A DNA stretch of 64,000 bases from Inonotus obliquus (Eukaryota > Basidiomycota > Agaricomycetes > Hymenochaetales > Hymenochaetaceae): positions 1,054,001-1,118,000 of the forward strand of contig JAJHTX010000008.1 of the NCBI GenBank assembly GCA_032164295.1, read 5' to 3'. The stretch's first letter is position 1. The number at the start of each line of letters is the position of its first letter. The notes below the pieces were generated by a model. That model saw only the letters and a list, made by a program, of their open reading frames with translations, was not told the origin of the DNA and did not search any database. Shown here in pieces: positions 54,691-64,000 of the stretch. Both the position numbers and the translations under genes were made by a program.

Positions 54691-55245
54691 ACTGAGAGAT
54701 CTAGGAGCCCCAGCATGGCACTGAGCATAACAGCGGTTACACGGTCGATGAGGACGCCGCCCCTCCGACTGAAGGACAACCTCAGAGGGCCTTTGGGACC
54801 GATATCTCTGAATGGTGAATGAGATTCCTCACGTCTCTGAATCGTCCCATGAGCCGTCGAAGACTTCGACAAGGGAAGCAGACGCTCCCACTGACGCTAC
54901 TACCCTCGCAGCCATCATTAGCAGTCCTGGATCATCTTCCCCTCCTAATAGTCGAAGCCCTGGGAAATGGTGCAACATCGCCGTCGATTCACTAACAACA
55001 ATTACGGGGCAGAGTTACACGATGAGTCTACGAGGGATAGGCATATCACCTCGGACCACGTAGGGACCTCGCCCACGTGTCCAGGATGCCGAAGGGCATA
55101 CTCGCACGAAGGCTCTCTATAGCATCACATGGAAAGCAAATCTGCGAGCCGACGACGCAGATGCGCGGCGAAGGCCAAATGGGAGGAAACACTCAACCAA
55201 GGGAAGGAGCAGCTTATAGCTGCTATTTGTCGCTTCTCAACGGTT
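54691..55245 (+). pseudogene. Decayed zinc-finger gene copy
   Basis: Remnants appear in order. An intron-3'-end-like GAGATCTAG is near 54696-54704. A QRAFGTDIS peptide matching the KRGFGND motif is near 54782-54811. A Ser/Pro-rich stretch lies around 54850-54965. A finger-1 remnant at 55012-55056 (LHDESTRDRH...H) has no cysteine pair. Finger 2 at 55078-55164 has CPGC kept and an in-frame TAG at 55120-55122 before the His. The tail has shrunk by deletion. The 3'-flank element (CATAGAACAGTGTGAAAGG, about 55437-55455) and CACGTG (55549-55554) are still recognisable, better kept than the coding part. Confidence 0.75.
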
Positions 55246-56951
55246 GCGATAGGCTCTCTTATAGTCATTCCCTCTTCCCTTCTCATCATGATTTACCTAC
55301 TCTGTTCGTCTATCCTTCCGGGTAAGGCTATGTGCCGCCGTTTATTTCTAGATCTCCATCACTTTTTCATAAGCAGTGACCTGCAGCTCACCTCTTCTTG
55401 TAAGTACTTGTAGCACATTAGATTGTACCGCTGACCTCATAGAACAGTGTGAAAGGAAAGGCGTTTCCTGGTGTGACGACCGTCGGACTCGGAGCTTTAC
55501 AAGAGATGTGAAGAACGTGACGCATCGCGTCGCTCTTGTCTAGCTTATCACGTGCGTTATACCGTCCAGCAGACAGTAGCATGCGCGCTCCCCTCTCATG
55601 CTCTTAAGAATTGAGCTTGACGAAAGGGAAGGGGATCAGAAGACAAGCAGAGGCAAGCCTGTCGTCATGATGGATAATTGAGTTCCGATACAATGAAGCC
55701 GCCGTTCTACGCGTCCGGGAGCTCCCGGAGGCTGGATCGCAAGCTGGAAGGTGCAAGTGTTGGGGGATGGCGACCAGTTACAATGGCAACTCAAACAAGG
55801 CCAGCATTTGACTCCATCGAGCTGTCGCAATATTTTACCATGACATGTGTGTCAGTCATCAAGTGAATGTCATTGCGCATCATCTTCTAACATCTGATTA
55901 TGGACTCCATCACTGGTCGATGAGGAATCAAGTCGAGCGAACGATCCGTCGAATACATATTTCAGCGCAAATGCCTGTTCATAGATTGGGGAATTCCCCA
56001 CGAAGTTGTATTGACGGCATCAGCTCCGCCGTATACCGTGGACCGAGACTCAAAATTTGCAAAGGAGTGGCTCTACATCGTACATTCTACACACCCACGC
56101 GAAGCGAACCGGACTGCGGAGGCCGGGCCTTCGTTCACTTTCACCACCCCTTCTCGCCCTTTAGCGTGACCAGAGCACCTCGGCAACACTAGGGCTCTCT
56201 GGGGTCGTCATCACTCAAGCAGGTGTGGCACTGGCATTCGTTAATCCCACATATTAAGATGGTTCAATCGGTCCAATTAAAGCCATCGTGCTTGGCTTTC
56301 ATGGCCGTCACTCGCTTGACACCAGAGACTGATAGGACGGCGCAGCGAATTATCTGGATGCTCTGGATCTAGATGTCACCATAGGAAAAATAGATATTAT
56401 AGTGAGGGAAATTGTGTAATATCCGACGGTGTCGGTCGTGATCCATTTCGTCACTGAGGCGCCACAATAGAGATTCGATGACCTCCTGCGTCCGAGTACG
56501 GTCACGGTCGCAGAGAATATCGCTTCGCTTCTACCACATCTATCAGTCTATCTTGTACACCTAAGTGAGATTAATTACGCGTACGAATCAATCGGCATCT
56601 TAGTGTATTCCGCATCTATCACTTTTGCATTCGCCGGACCTCGGGTGTCTAAGCGTGAACTGTGGCCCTGTCACGGTAGGCCGCAATCGCACGAGATCAT
56701 CAACCACATCCACTGAAATTGCCTTATTTGGAAAGTGGTGACCGATGCATCTGTCCGCAGTGCGGCTCTAGAATTGAATCGACAGCCTCCTTTCCGTTGA
56801 AAGCCATCTATAGCAGGCCGAACCAGCGTGCGTGTCCGTCTCTGACGGTATTTAAGCGCTGGGGAGTTTGGGTCCATCCTCATCTTTATACTTCGCTCTC
56901 ACTCTTCATCCAACAACTCTCCACCCAGTGATTACCTCACCTTCCAACAAC
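55246..56951. repeat. Intergenic sequence with eroded modules; D-type promoter
   Basis: Includes the 3'-flank block of the pseudogene, a weak match to the CTTTCACTTTCACC and GACCAGAGCACCTCGGCAACAC modules (near 56136-56190), and a D-type promoter with TATTTAA at 56849-56855. No gene is supported; a 115-codon frame at 55845-56192 overlaps the old module and is probably accidental. Confidence 0.4.
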
Positions 56952-57895
56952 ATGTCTGAATTTGTGCAAGCAGTCCTCGACATGAGTCCCGTCCGACCTA
57001 CCGTCTACAGCCGCCGGCGGATGGCATCGGACGGCTCGATCATGTCAACCGAAGAGGTTAAATGCCTGACCTCGCGAGATCTCTCTGACTACGACAGCGA
57101 CTCCATGGAAATTGACATGGATAGCGCCTACGCATCGGATCCATATTTCGAGAATGGCAAACCATCGACGGACGACAGTCTAATAGTGAGTGTTACTTTC
57201 ATCCCAGTAATAAAACATGCTCTGATGAAGAGTCCTAGGATCTCTGGCCCACCTTCAAGCCCAACGCCGACAACGCGACTCATAAGGACACCACTCGTGA
57301 CATCTCACCTAAGATTCAGAGGGGTTTTGGAAAAGAACTCTCCAATCAACGGACTACGAAAGAGGTCCCTCCTTTGGTATCACCGTCGCCCTCACCATCG
57401 TCTGGAGTCTCAACTCGAGAGGCGGCAACACCAATGGACCTATCCTCTCCCGTCTCTGCTCCCGTCTCGTCCTCCTCTAACGCAGGCAAAAGTACAAGAC
57501 AGAGGAAGGAGGTCACGTCATCAACTTGCTCTTGGAACAGGATATCCTCGCCTGGTGCTCACAAAGCTACTGGCTCCTCAAGAAAAAGGATACCCTGCAC
57601 GGTCAAAGGTTGCAAAATGACATTCTTCGACCTGTCTACTATGCGCAGACACGTGCTGACCGAGCACATGAAGTTCAACCCCAAATGTCCCGGTTGCGGC
57701 AGGAAGTATTCGCGGGACGATTCATTGAAGCGACACCTGGAACGAAGTGAGAGGTTCTCGGAATATTGTCGAATCGCTGCGAAGGCATGCGGATGGGTAG
57801 AAAGCATACGTACTAATGGCAAGCGTAAGATGTCTAAAGAGGGGCGCACCAATAGACACGAGCTCATATACATAGCCGCACAGGGCAGCTCCTGA
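56952..57895 (+). CDS. Zinc-finger protein, D-type copy 1
   Basis: Exons 56952-57185 and 57239-57895 give 296 aa. Exon 1 starts MSEFVQAVLDM and keeps PTVYS and the STEE motif. The linker has one STREAATP repeat and a KSTRQRK patch. Finger 1 is CTVKGC...H-x4-H; finger 2 is CPGCGRKYSRDDSLKRH followed by x10-C, one residue longer than in most relatives. The tail after the fingers contains RTNRHELI. TATTTAA at 56849. Its 3'-flank element (CATAGAATGGAGTGAAAAG, near 58032) survives, but no CACGTG follows. Confidence 0.85.
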
Positions 57896-58789
57896 TGCGA
57901 CCTGGCTCATCGGGCTTCAAGTTGTGATACTATCCATCCAATATTCCAAGCTTCGCACTTCTCTAGTCTACCCTCTGCTTTGTTTGCTTTCCCGTAATCC
58001 ACCTCAAATTGTACTCCGGCATCGTCGTCCTCATAGAATGGAGTGAAAAGTGCTGAATCCTGTGCATTACAAGTCACAATAGTTGACGTGACGGCGATGA
58101 CGCGTCGCATCGCGTGACGATAGTTGCCTTTGGACTCTTTCATTGAAATTCAATTCAAAGTTTCATTTGGCAATGGTAAGGACTTGCTACGTTTGCTTTT
58201 CTCAAATCTCCAGCAATCGTGTATGTGCCTGGTCTGGTCGACCTATGGATCCTCACTCACAGGCGATGGTCCTCGCACAAAAGTGAGTCCCCTCCGTTTC
58301 ATGTCAACAAGTCAAGCTTATCGCGGTTGAAATCTGAGTAGCAGATCCACCGTGCGTGACATTATCTTTTCGCGTATTAGACTAATTTCTGAAGAATTCA
58401 CTTAGGGAGGTCTACTTATTGTCTCAAATGGCAAAGCGCCAAGGGTTCCCCGCCATTACGGATTGACCGCTGAGCGGCACGAGGCGCCATTTGCCAGTGG
58501 CTGCAGACCCTTCGAATCTCGGTTGTCAAGGAACGGTCAGGGTCATTCTCACTCAACCTCCTTCTTGTCCAGCTTTGACCGCCAAGGATAGTCAACGCAT
58601 ACGTTCCAGATCACACGATGTATCTGTGGTCGAAGATGTAGATATCCGATCTGGGACTATGGATGGATTATCTGGGGAACATTGAACGTATTTAAGAACC
58701 CTTCCTTCGTCCACCCTTCCTCTCCTCTATTCCTCACAGTCTGTGCCCTCGCTAGTCACAACCTAGTATAACTCGACTACCATCCAACA
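57896..58789. other. Intergenic region before D copy 2
   Basis: Short spacer with a GACGTGACGGCGATGACGCGTCGCATCGCGTGACG stretch near 58084, related to the 3'-flank GACGCGTCGCG block, and a TATTTAA box at 58689-58695. The usual intergenic modules are not recognisable. No gene. Confidence 0.45.
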
Positions 58790-59746
58790 ATGTCGGACTT
58801 TTTCTCCAGCATACCTTCGACCTCCTCTCGTGTCTACGGCAATTACCAGTTCGCTCCGGGTAGCGCGTTTGCTCGTAGGCGCTCGGGCTTGCTGGTCAAC
58901 GAGACCCCATATCAAAACATGCTGGACCTTTCCAGTATATGCTATAACAATTTTTCGTCCCACGACGCTGACGCACCAACGAGCGTCGACCCCTTCAACC
59001 CGCTCGGCCTAGAGTTCAGCGAGTCAAACGACAACCAGCTTGAAAGTTATGGATTTGTGAGTGTCACTGCCACCCGCTAAGGAGTGGGTCCTGATGGAGA
59101 CCTCCAGTGGCATCGTTCGGGCCATCATGACTCTGCTGCTGATACTGTATCCAATTCTGCCCTGTACACTGAGAGGAGCTTTGGTCTGGACAACTATATC
59201 AAGCAATATCAGGCTATTGACGAAGCCCTGCCGCTCGTTTCTGGACCTTCGTCGGCAGTCTCAACTCCGTACGTGGAAACACCGGTTTTTGAGTTTCTCC
59301 CTGAGTTAGACACGGGTGGATCCGCCTCGTCTTCCACTCCGCCTGGGCGTATCCCCGTTCAAGATAGGAATGCAACACCATCCGCTTTGACCAATATGGA
59401 GTCTCAGCCGAATTCGCAAAATCCCGCGGAGACAACCAGTACGAAGGAGAGAGTAACCTGTTCGTACCAAGGTTGCGGACAGACATTCTGCGATGCGTCG
59501 ACTATGCGCAGGCATGTCATCACTTGCCATATGAATCTAGGCCCCAATTGTCCCGGATGCGGCCAGAAGTTCTCCCGCGATGACTCTCTCAAACGTCACT
59601 TGGACAGCAAACTAACGAAGCCGCGCTGTAGATTGGCCGCAATGGCGAATGGATGGGAGAAAATTGAGCGTAGAGGCAAGAGGGGTTTATATAGGTCGAC
59701 GTGGGCGAGGAGGCGCAAACTTGTGGCTGCGCGTGATAGCTCTTAA
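58790..59746 (+). CDS. Zinc-finger protein, D-type copy 2 (most divergent, array edge)
   Basis: Exons 58790-59056 and 59108-59746 give 301 aa; the 51-nt intron ends TCCAG. Exon 1 keeps only the MSDFF start and general acidity. Exon 2 opens WHRSG, aligning with the GDWSI start of others, then has a degenerate STPYVETP repeat. No clear KSAKQRR patch is present. Finger 1 CSYQGC...H-x4-H and finger 2 CPGCGQKFSRDDSLKRH-x9-C are complete, followed by a basic Arg-rich tail. This is the last member before the conserved genes and could represent the founder lineage. TATTTAA at 58689. Confidence 0.85.
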
Positions 59747-60114
59747 TGACTGGTCACTCCCCGCCCTGCGCTCCATCGCGTTCCTCCAAAATTCAGTTTC
59801 GTTGTCCTTCTCAATATCTATTGTATAGACTTGGCTGCACTAGAAATTTTGCCTATTCCACGTTTCCGTTGAGTCTGCTCCGTGTGATCAATTTCTCGAA
59901 TCCTGCTCCGTCCTTTGCTTTCGCATGTTGCCCCGCATTGTTTTCAAAAGTAGATATAGTCTTGTAATGCAGCCCTGCGTTTACTCGTGGTGATAAATTG
60001 AGATGTATCGAAGGTAGTGAACCATACAAGGTCAGCGACGCAGACGCGAAGTGGACGCGGAAGTGTTTATCAGTCACAGACGTGACGTGTCATGATGACT
60101 GTGTCTATCGCCTC

Positions 60115-60300
60115 TCAGGATTTCTTCTTCAGCTTACAATAAGCTGCCTCAACCATTTCTTTCCGGGCATGGATTGCACCACCAACTTGATGAATTAGAG
60201 CAAGTACGAGCTGATCTGATCCCCTACCATATTCGACGAAGAGCTTTCCGATTTCGCGTTCATTCAGAGTACCCATTGGTGGGCCAACTCTCTCGAGCAC
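60115..60300 (-). other. Unidentified minus-strand coding-like segment 1
   Basis: 61 codons ending in a Lys-rich KLKKKS and stop; the segment around NEREIGKLFVEYGRGSDQ looks like real protein. There is no ATG at a sensible place, so it would be a terminal exon or a fragment. I do not recognise the family. Confidence 0.25.
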
Positions 60301-60592
60301 CGTTTATCCCGAACACCTCAGCGAGAACCAGAGACAAACCAGAGGAGGGGTTCATGGATGTGGTGAGAGTCGTAAAGTAAGCAGCGTCAGTTATTGCGCC
60401 TCAGCACGGTACAGTGGGAGTACAGCCGTTCGGGAACTTCAACTTGAGTCGAGTCAACTGGAGGCCAGCATCGATTATGGCTACTTGTCGTCCGAATCGC
60501 TATATCATCGCTCTAGGTGCGAAGATGCTCAGTGGTCGGGACCTTCGCTCGCGGTCGTAATCGAGAAGGTGGTAACGTCCCCTCATGCAGCT

Positions 60593-60868
60593 TCAAGTTT
60601 GCCGATGAAAGGCAGGCTCTTTACATTCTACTGGTGCGCAATGATGGTGTTTACGTTGGTCTTTCTGCCCCTTTCTTGCCTCGCTCATAGCTCTAGTCGC
60701 CAGTAGAGCCCTCCCAATCTTACCTTGTCCAGGACGCTTCAGGGCTTGTGAAACTTCGCTATGGTCCAATCTATCCATTCTCAGGTTTTTCGCCAAATTG
60801 ATTGCGTTTACAGCATTACGGCGTTCCTGACCAGGGTAATGGTGGTTTTCTACGACGTGTCGTCTCAA
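60593..60868 (-). other. Unidentified minus-strand coding-like segment 2
   Basis: The part RRHVVENHHYPGQERRNA...LKRPGQ (about 60725-60865) reads like an exon and ends at a GGTAAGA donor-like site. Downstream the frame loses protein character. Together with segment 1 it may be a small multi-exon gene or a relic of one. The family is not recognised. Confidence 0.25.
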
Positions 60869-60915
60869 AACACCCCGTAAGTTTGGGAACGTTGTAGTCT
60901 ACTGGGTCAAACCCT

Positions 60916-60951
60916 ACCACCACCACCACCACCACCACCACCACCACCACC
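60916..60951. repeat. (ACC)12 microsatellite
   Basis: Twelve ACC units in a row, near the upstream end of minus-strand segment 2. Confidence 0.9.
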
Positions 60952-61522
60952 GACCCCACCATAGGGAATCAGGTCAGCGGGATTATCTGATTATTGCCGT
61001 ATCGTTGCTAAGCGTCTGCCATCACGCTTTGACTCAGCACCGCCATCGAGGAGGCCTCAGTACCCTATAGAAGACACGAAAGGCCGCGAAAATCTTGGGT
61101 TCCATGTCTGCACCAATTGTCTTTGTGTGCTATGGTGCTCTGGACTTGGCGGGGAAAATGTGATTAAAGCGAATCCGGGCTCGAATCAAGTTCACCACGC
61201 ATTGGCATTTGTTGTATTTTACTCATCCGGGAACAGATTTAAATGATAAAGTAGAGTGCTAGTTACGCCCAATTTCTTGAAAATAAGATAAGGGTTGGCT
61301 ACTACATCCTGATTGATGGTAGATACTCCGGCTCCGGACTGCCATAGGCCGGACTTCTGGCTGAAGTATGCCGGATCTGATGGTGACCAGTCATGAAATA
61401 TCCGGGCGGCATCCATTCCCTCGTATCTTATCATCTACAATCACTCAAGTTGCAACTACCACTATACCTGACGCGCAAAACAGCTCCTTCAAATAAGATT
61501 CTCCGTATACTTCTCTATAAAA

Positions 61523-62076
61523 ATGACTGGTGCAAAGGGTCTCGGAAAGTGAGTCTGACGGCATCTGCTATTCGCTCGTTGCTCGTACTACTGGCGATTG
61601 TAGTGGTACTTACTCGCCGTCGTGTAGGAGTGGAGCAAAGCGCCACCGCATAATTTGCCGCATAAACAATCCGGGTATCAACATGCATGTAAGTACTCTC
61701 TGAGGAACTTGAGAAGTACCTGATGATAGCTAATTCTTATAAGGAGAGCTGTCGTCTTGCTCGTCGTGGTGGTATTAAACGAATCTCCGCATCCGCCCTT
61801 TATGAGACCCGTTGCCCTAAAGACTTCCTTGATAAAGTACGTTCTTTCGTCATTACTAAGATGGTCGTGTTCACCGTGTTCAATGTCCATGCCATCAGGT
61901 TGCTCGTGACACCATCGCGCACACTGAACACAGAAAGAGGTTCGCACTTTTCTTTATCTATGAAAAGTTCCAGACAGCTGATGGTACGGCACGCGTGTAG
62001 TAAGACCGTCACTTGCCTCGACGTTGTCTATGCGCTCAAGCACTCCGGCCGTACTCTTTATGGGTTTGGTGCATGA
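61523..62076 (+). CDS. Divergent histone H4-like gene (five exons, 98 aa)
   Basis: Exons 61523-61548, 61628-61688, 61744-61836, 61899-61939 and 62001-62076. Intron positions and phases equal those of the H4 gene at 62608, and exon lengths are identical except exon 1 (-12) and exon 3 (-3), both multiples of three. All four introns have GT...AG and the frame is open to a TGA. Compared with H4, the tail lacks four residues (R3 and K5 are lost), K8, K12 and K16 positions remain, K20 is Ile, and helix alpha-2 has many changes including a Pro. The C-terminal third ([23 protein letters not shown]) is nearly normal. It may be a histone variant or a copy evolving without constraint that has not yet broken. 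If made it would be a nuclear protein partnering H3, but the changed core makes this uncertain. Confidence 0.7.
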
Positions 62077-63167
<1,091 letters not shown>

Positions 63168-63486
63168 AAAGCGGAAGTTGTGTGACTACTATACGTTTAC
63201 CCTATGTACACCATGCCCATTCTGTTGTATCTGTTTGAATAGCATGCCGAAATGATCTTCTTTCCCGAGAGTGCCAGAGGATGACTACCCCTAAAGCGTG
63301 TGATATCAATACAGTAAACCAAAATGAAATCGTGAGAAAAAATACCTATGGTGAATAATACAACGTTTATGTAAGCGGATCAGCCTTACAGCGCAGTGGT
63401 CAGCGCAGCACAGTGACGACGTCGGTCGGTCTCAAGGCACTGACGTTGTGCCCACTCTCTCTAACACCATACTCTCACCGTTCGTG
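63168..63486 (+). other. H4 3' flank and AUR1 5' region
   Basis: 319 bp with no gene. The last part, around 63,410-63,486, is probably the untranslated first exon of AUR1, ending at the GTAAGC donor. No TATA box stands out. Confidence 0.5.
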
Positions 63487-63537
63487 GTAAGCAATGAATG
63501 TACATATGTTAATGGATGACCGTTGACCGGTTTACAG
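63487..63537 (+). other. Intron in the AUR1 5' UTR (51 nt)
   Basis: GTAAGC...TTTACAG lies directly before the ATG at 63538. The sequence before it has no usable ATG in frame, so the intron is in the leader. Confidence 0.55.
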
Positions 63538-64000
63538 ATGCTACCACGACGGACAGTGGGCTCCTCACCTGTGCGTGTGTTCAACACGCTTTTCGCAGCT
63601 CTCGTCGCAGGCATAAACAGGCTAGACAAGTCTCTTGATCCACGAGATACCATTGCGAAACTTCAGCGATACTCACTCACGTTCTCCGACTCGATATATA
63701 TCTTCCATGCGGCCCTAGCAATTTTCTGGGTCTGTCTTTGGCCGCTGGCATTGCCTTTCAAGATCATCGTGCCACTCTTATTCGTCGTTGCGTTGCTCGT
63801 CCCGTTCACATCGCAATTGCTCGTGCCGGCGACTCCGGTTTTGTCATGGGTCATAGCATTCTTTAGCTCAAGGTTCATACCTGTCGAGTATAGGCCGTCC
63901 ATCTCCGTGTCACTTCTTCCGACACTTGAAAGTGTTTTGTACGGCGCCAACATTTCGGACATCCTCACACGTTTCACGCATCCTGTATTGGACATACTCG
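63538..64000 (+). CDS. AUR1: Inositol phosphorylceramide synthase, N-terminal part (cut by window end)
   Basis: 154 codons are visible. The SLDPRDT...KLQRYSLTFSD motif, followed by hydrophobic segments at about 68-92 and 97-118, the PFTSQLLVPATPVLSW region and PTLESVLYG.NISDIL, is the typical N-terminal portion of fungal Aur1. The enzyme transfers phosphoinositol from phosphatidylinositol to ceramide in the Golgi and is the target of aureobasidin A. The catalytic C3 and D4-type motifs lie beyond the window. The gene is a conserved neighbour for the histone genes and useful for synteny. Confidence 0.9.
   Translation, partial: MLPRRTVGSSPVRVFNTLFAALVAGINRLDKSLDPRDTIAKLQRYSLTFSDSIYIFHAALAIFWVCLWPLALPFKIIVPLLFVVALLVPFTSQLLVPATPVLSWVIAFFSSRFIPVEYRPSISVSLLPTLESVLYGANISDILTRFTHPVLDIL

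Larger units (their letters stand above)
59747..61522. other. Boundary region between the array and the histone genes
   Basis: No confident gene. It holds two minus-strand coding-like segments (60115-60300 and 60593-60868), an (ACC)n tract (60916-60951) and a CATCACGCTTTGAC match near 61020. A GACGTGACGTGTCATGATGAC sequence near 60080 may be a last trace of the 3'-flank block. Confidence 0.4.

Noticed and set aside
58084..58118. GACGCGTCGCATCGCGTGACG as a terminal repeat of a further TIR element
   Set aside because: No inverted partner or target duplication was found nearby; it is better read as an eroded 3'-flank block.
61515..61522. TATAAAA just before the H4-like ATG as its TATA box
   Set aside because: It touches the start codon, so it cannot position a transcript that includes the ATG; the matching place in H4 is leader sequence.

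Overview
The window is fungal nuclear DNA, most likely from a mushroom-forming basidiomycete (Agaricomycetes). This rests on genes with several very short GT-AG introns (about 50 nt) and CTRAY-like branch sites, a five-exon histone H4, an AUR1-type inositol phosphorylceramide synthase with a 5'-UTR intron, and a chromodomain Ty3/gypsy retrotransposon. All confident genes lie on the + strand. I see no tRNA, rRNA, CRISPR or bacterial feature.

Left and centre (about 1-59,750): a tandem array of 13 related zinc-finger genes plus one decayed copy. Each has exon 1 (67-97 codons) opening with an MSDF-like start and a PT[IV]YS-like motif, one 51-59 nt phase-0 intron at the same place, then exon 2 with a Ser/Pro/Thr-rich linker, a basic KSAKQRR-like patch, a C2H2 finger and a C2HC finger. 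Four subtypes can be told apart: A (starts 867, 5943, 16872, 34324, 45355, 49326, 52723), B (9428, 37313; short, no linker, C-terminus broken), C (13194, 40837) and D (56952, 58790). Their order shows a higher-order repeat: A-A-B-C (867-14187) is followed by a second A-A-B-C (16872-41836). The blocks are about 15-16 kb once transposon insertions are removed. A third series then starts at 45355. Intergenic DNA is made of the same repeated modules.

Inside the array (18312-29584) lies a very young 11.27 kb LTR retrotransposon with 1454-bp LTRs that differ at one base I could see, and an AAGGT target duplication. Besides gag and pol (protease, RT, RNase H, integrase, chromodomain) it seems to carry accessory genes. 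These are (i) long open frames in a leader of about 2.5 kb that contains only one ATG, with a 52-nt candidate intron whose removal would create an ATG; (ii) a spliced membrane/acidic protein gene behind an internal TATA box that overlaps the pol stop; and (iii) a 294-codon ORF that begins 6 nt after that gene and runs through the polypurine tract into U3. A candidate GGATTTT -1 frameshift site joins gag and pol. Two diverged, about 1.03-kb terminal-inverted-repeat elements (29601-30626; 42198-43246) sit in the same 3'-flank sequence that the retrotransposon hit.

Right end (59,747-64,000): a low-information stretch with possible minus-strand exons and an (ACC)n tract, then a highly divergent but intact five-exon histone H4-like gene (61523-62076), a normal H4 gene (62608-63167), and the 5' part of AUR1 (63538 to the window edge). 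The conserved genes mark the boundary of the fast-evolving array. How the zinc-finger proteins act cannot be read from the sequence; nuclear DNA-binding regulators are the natural guess.
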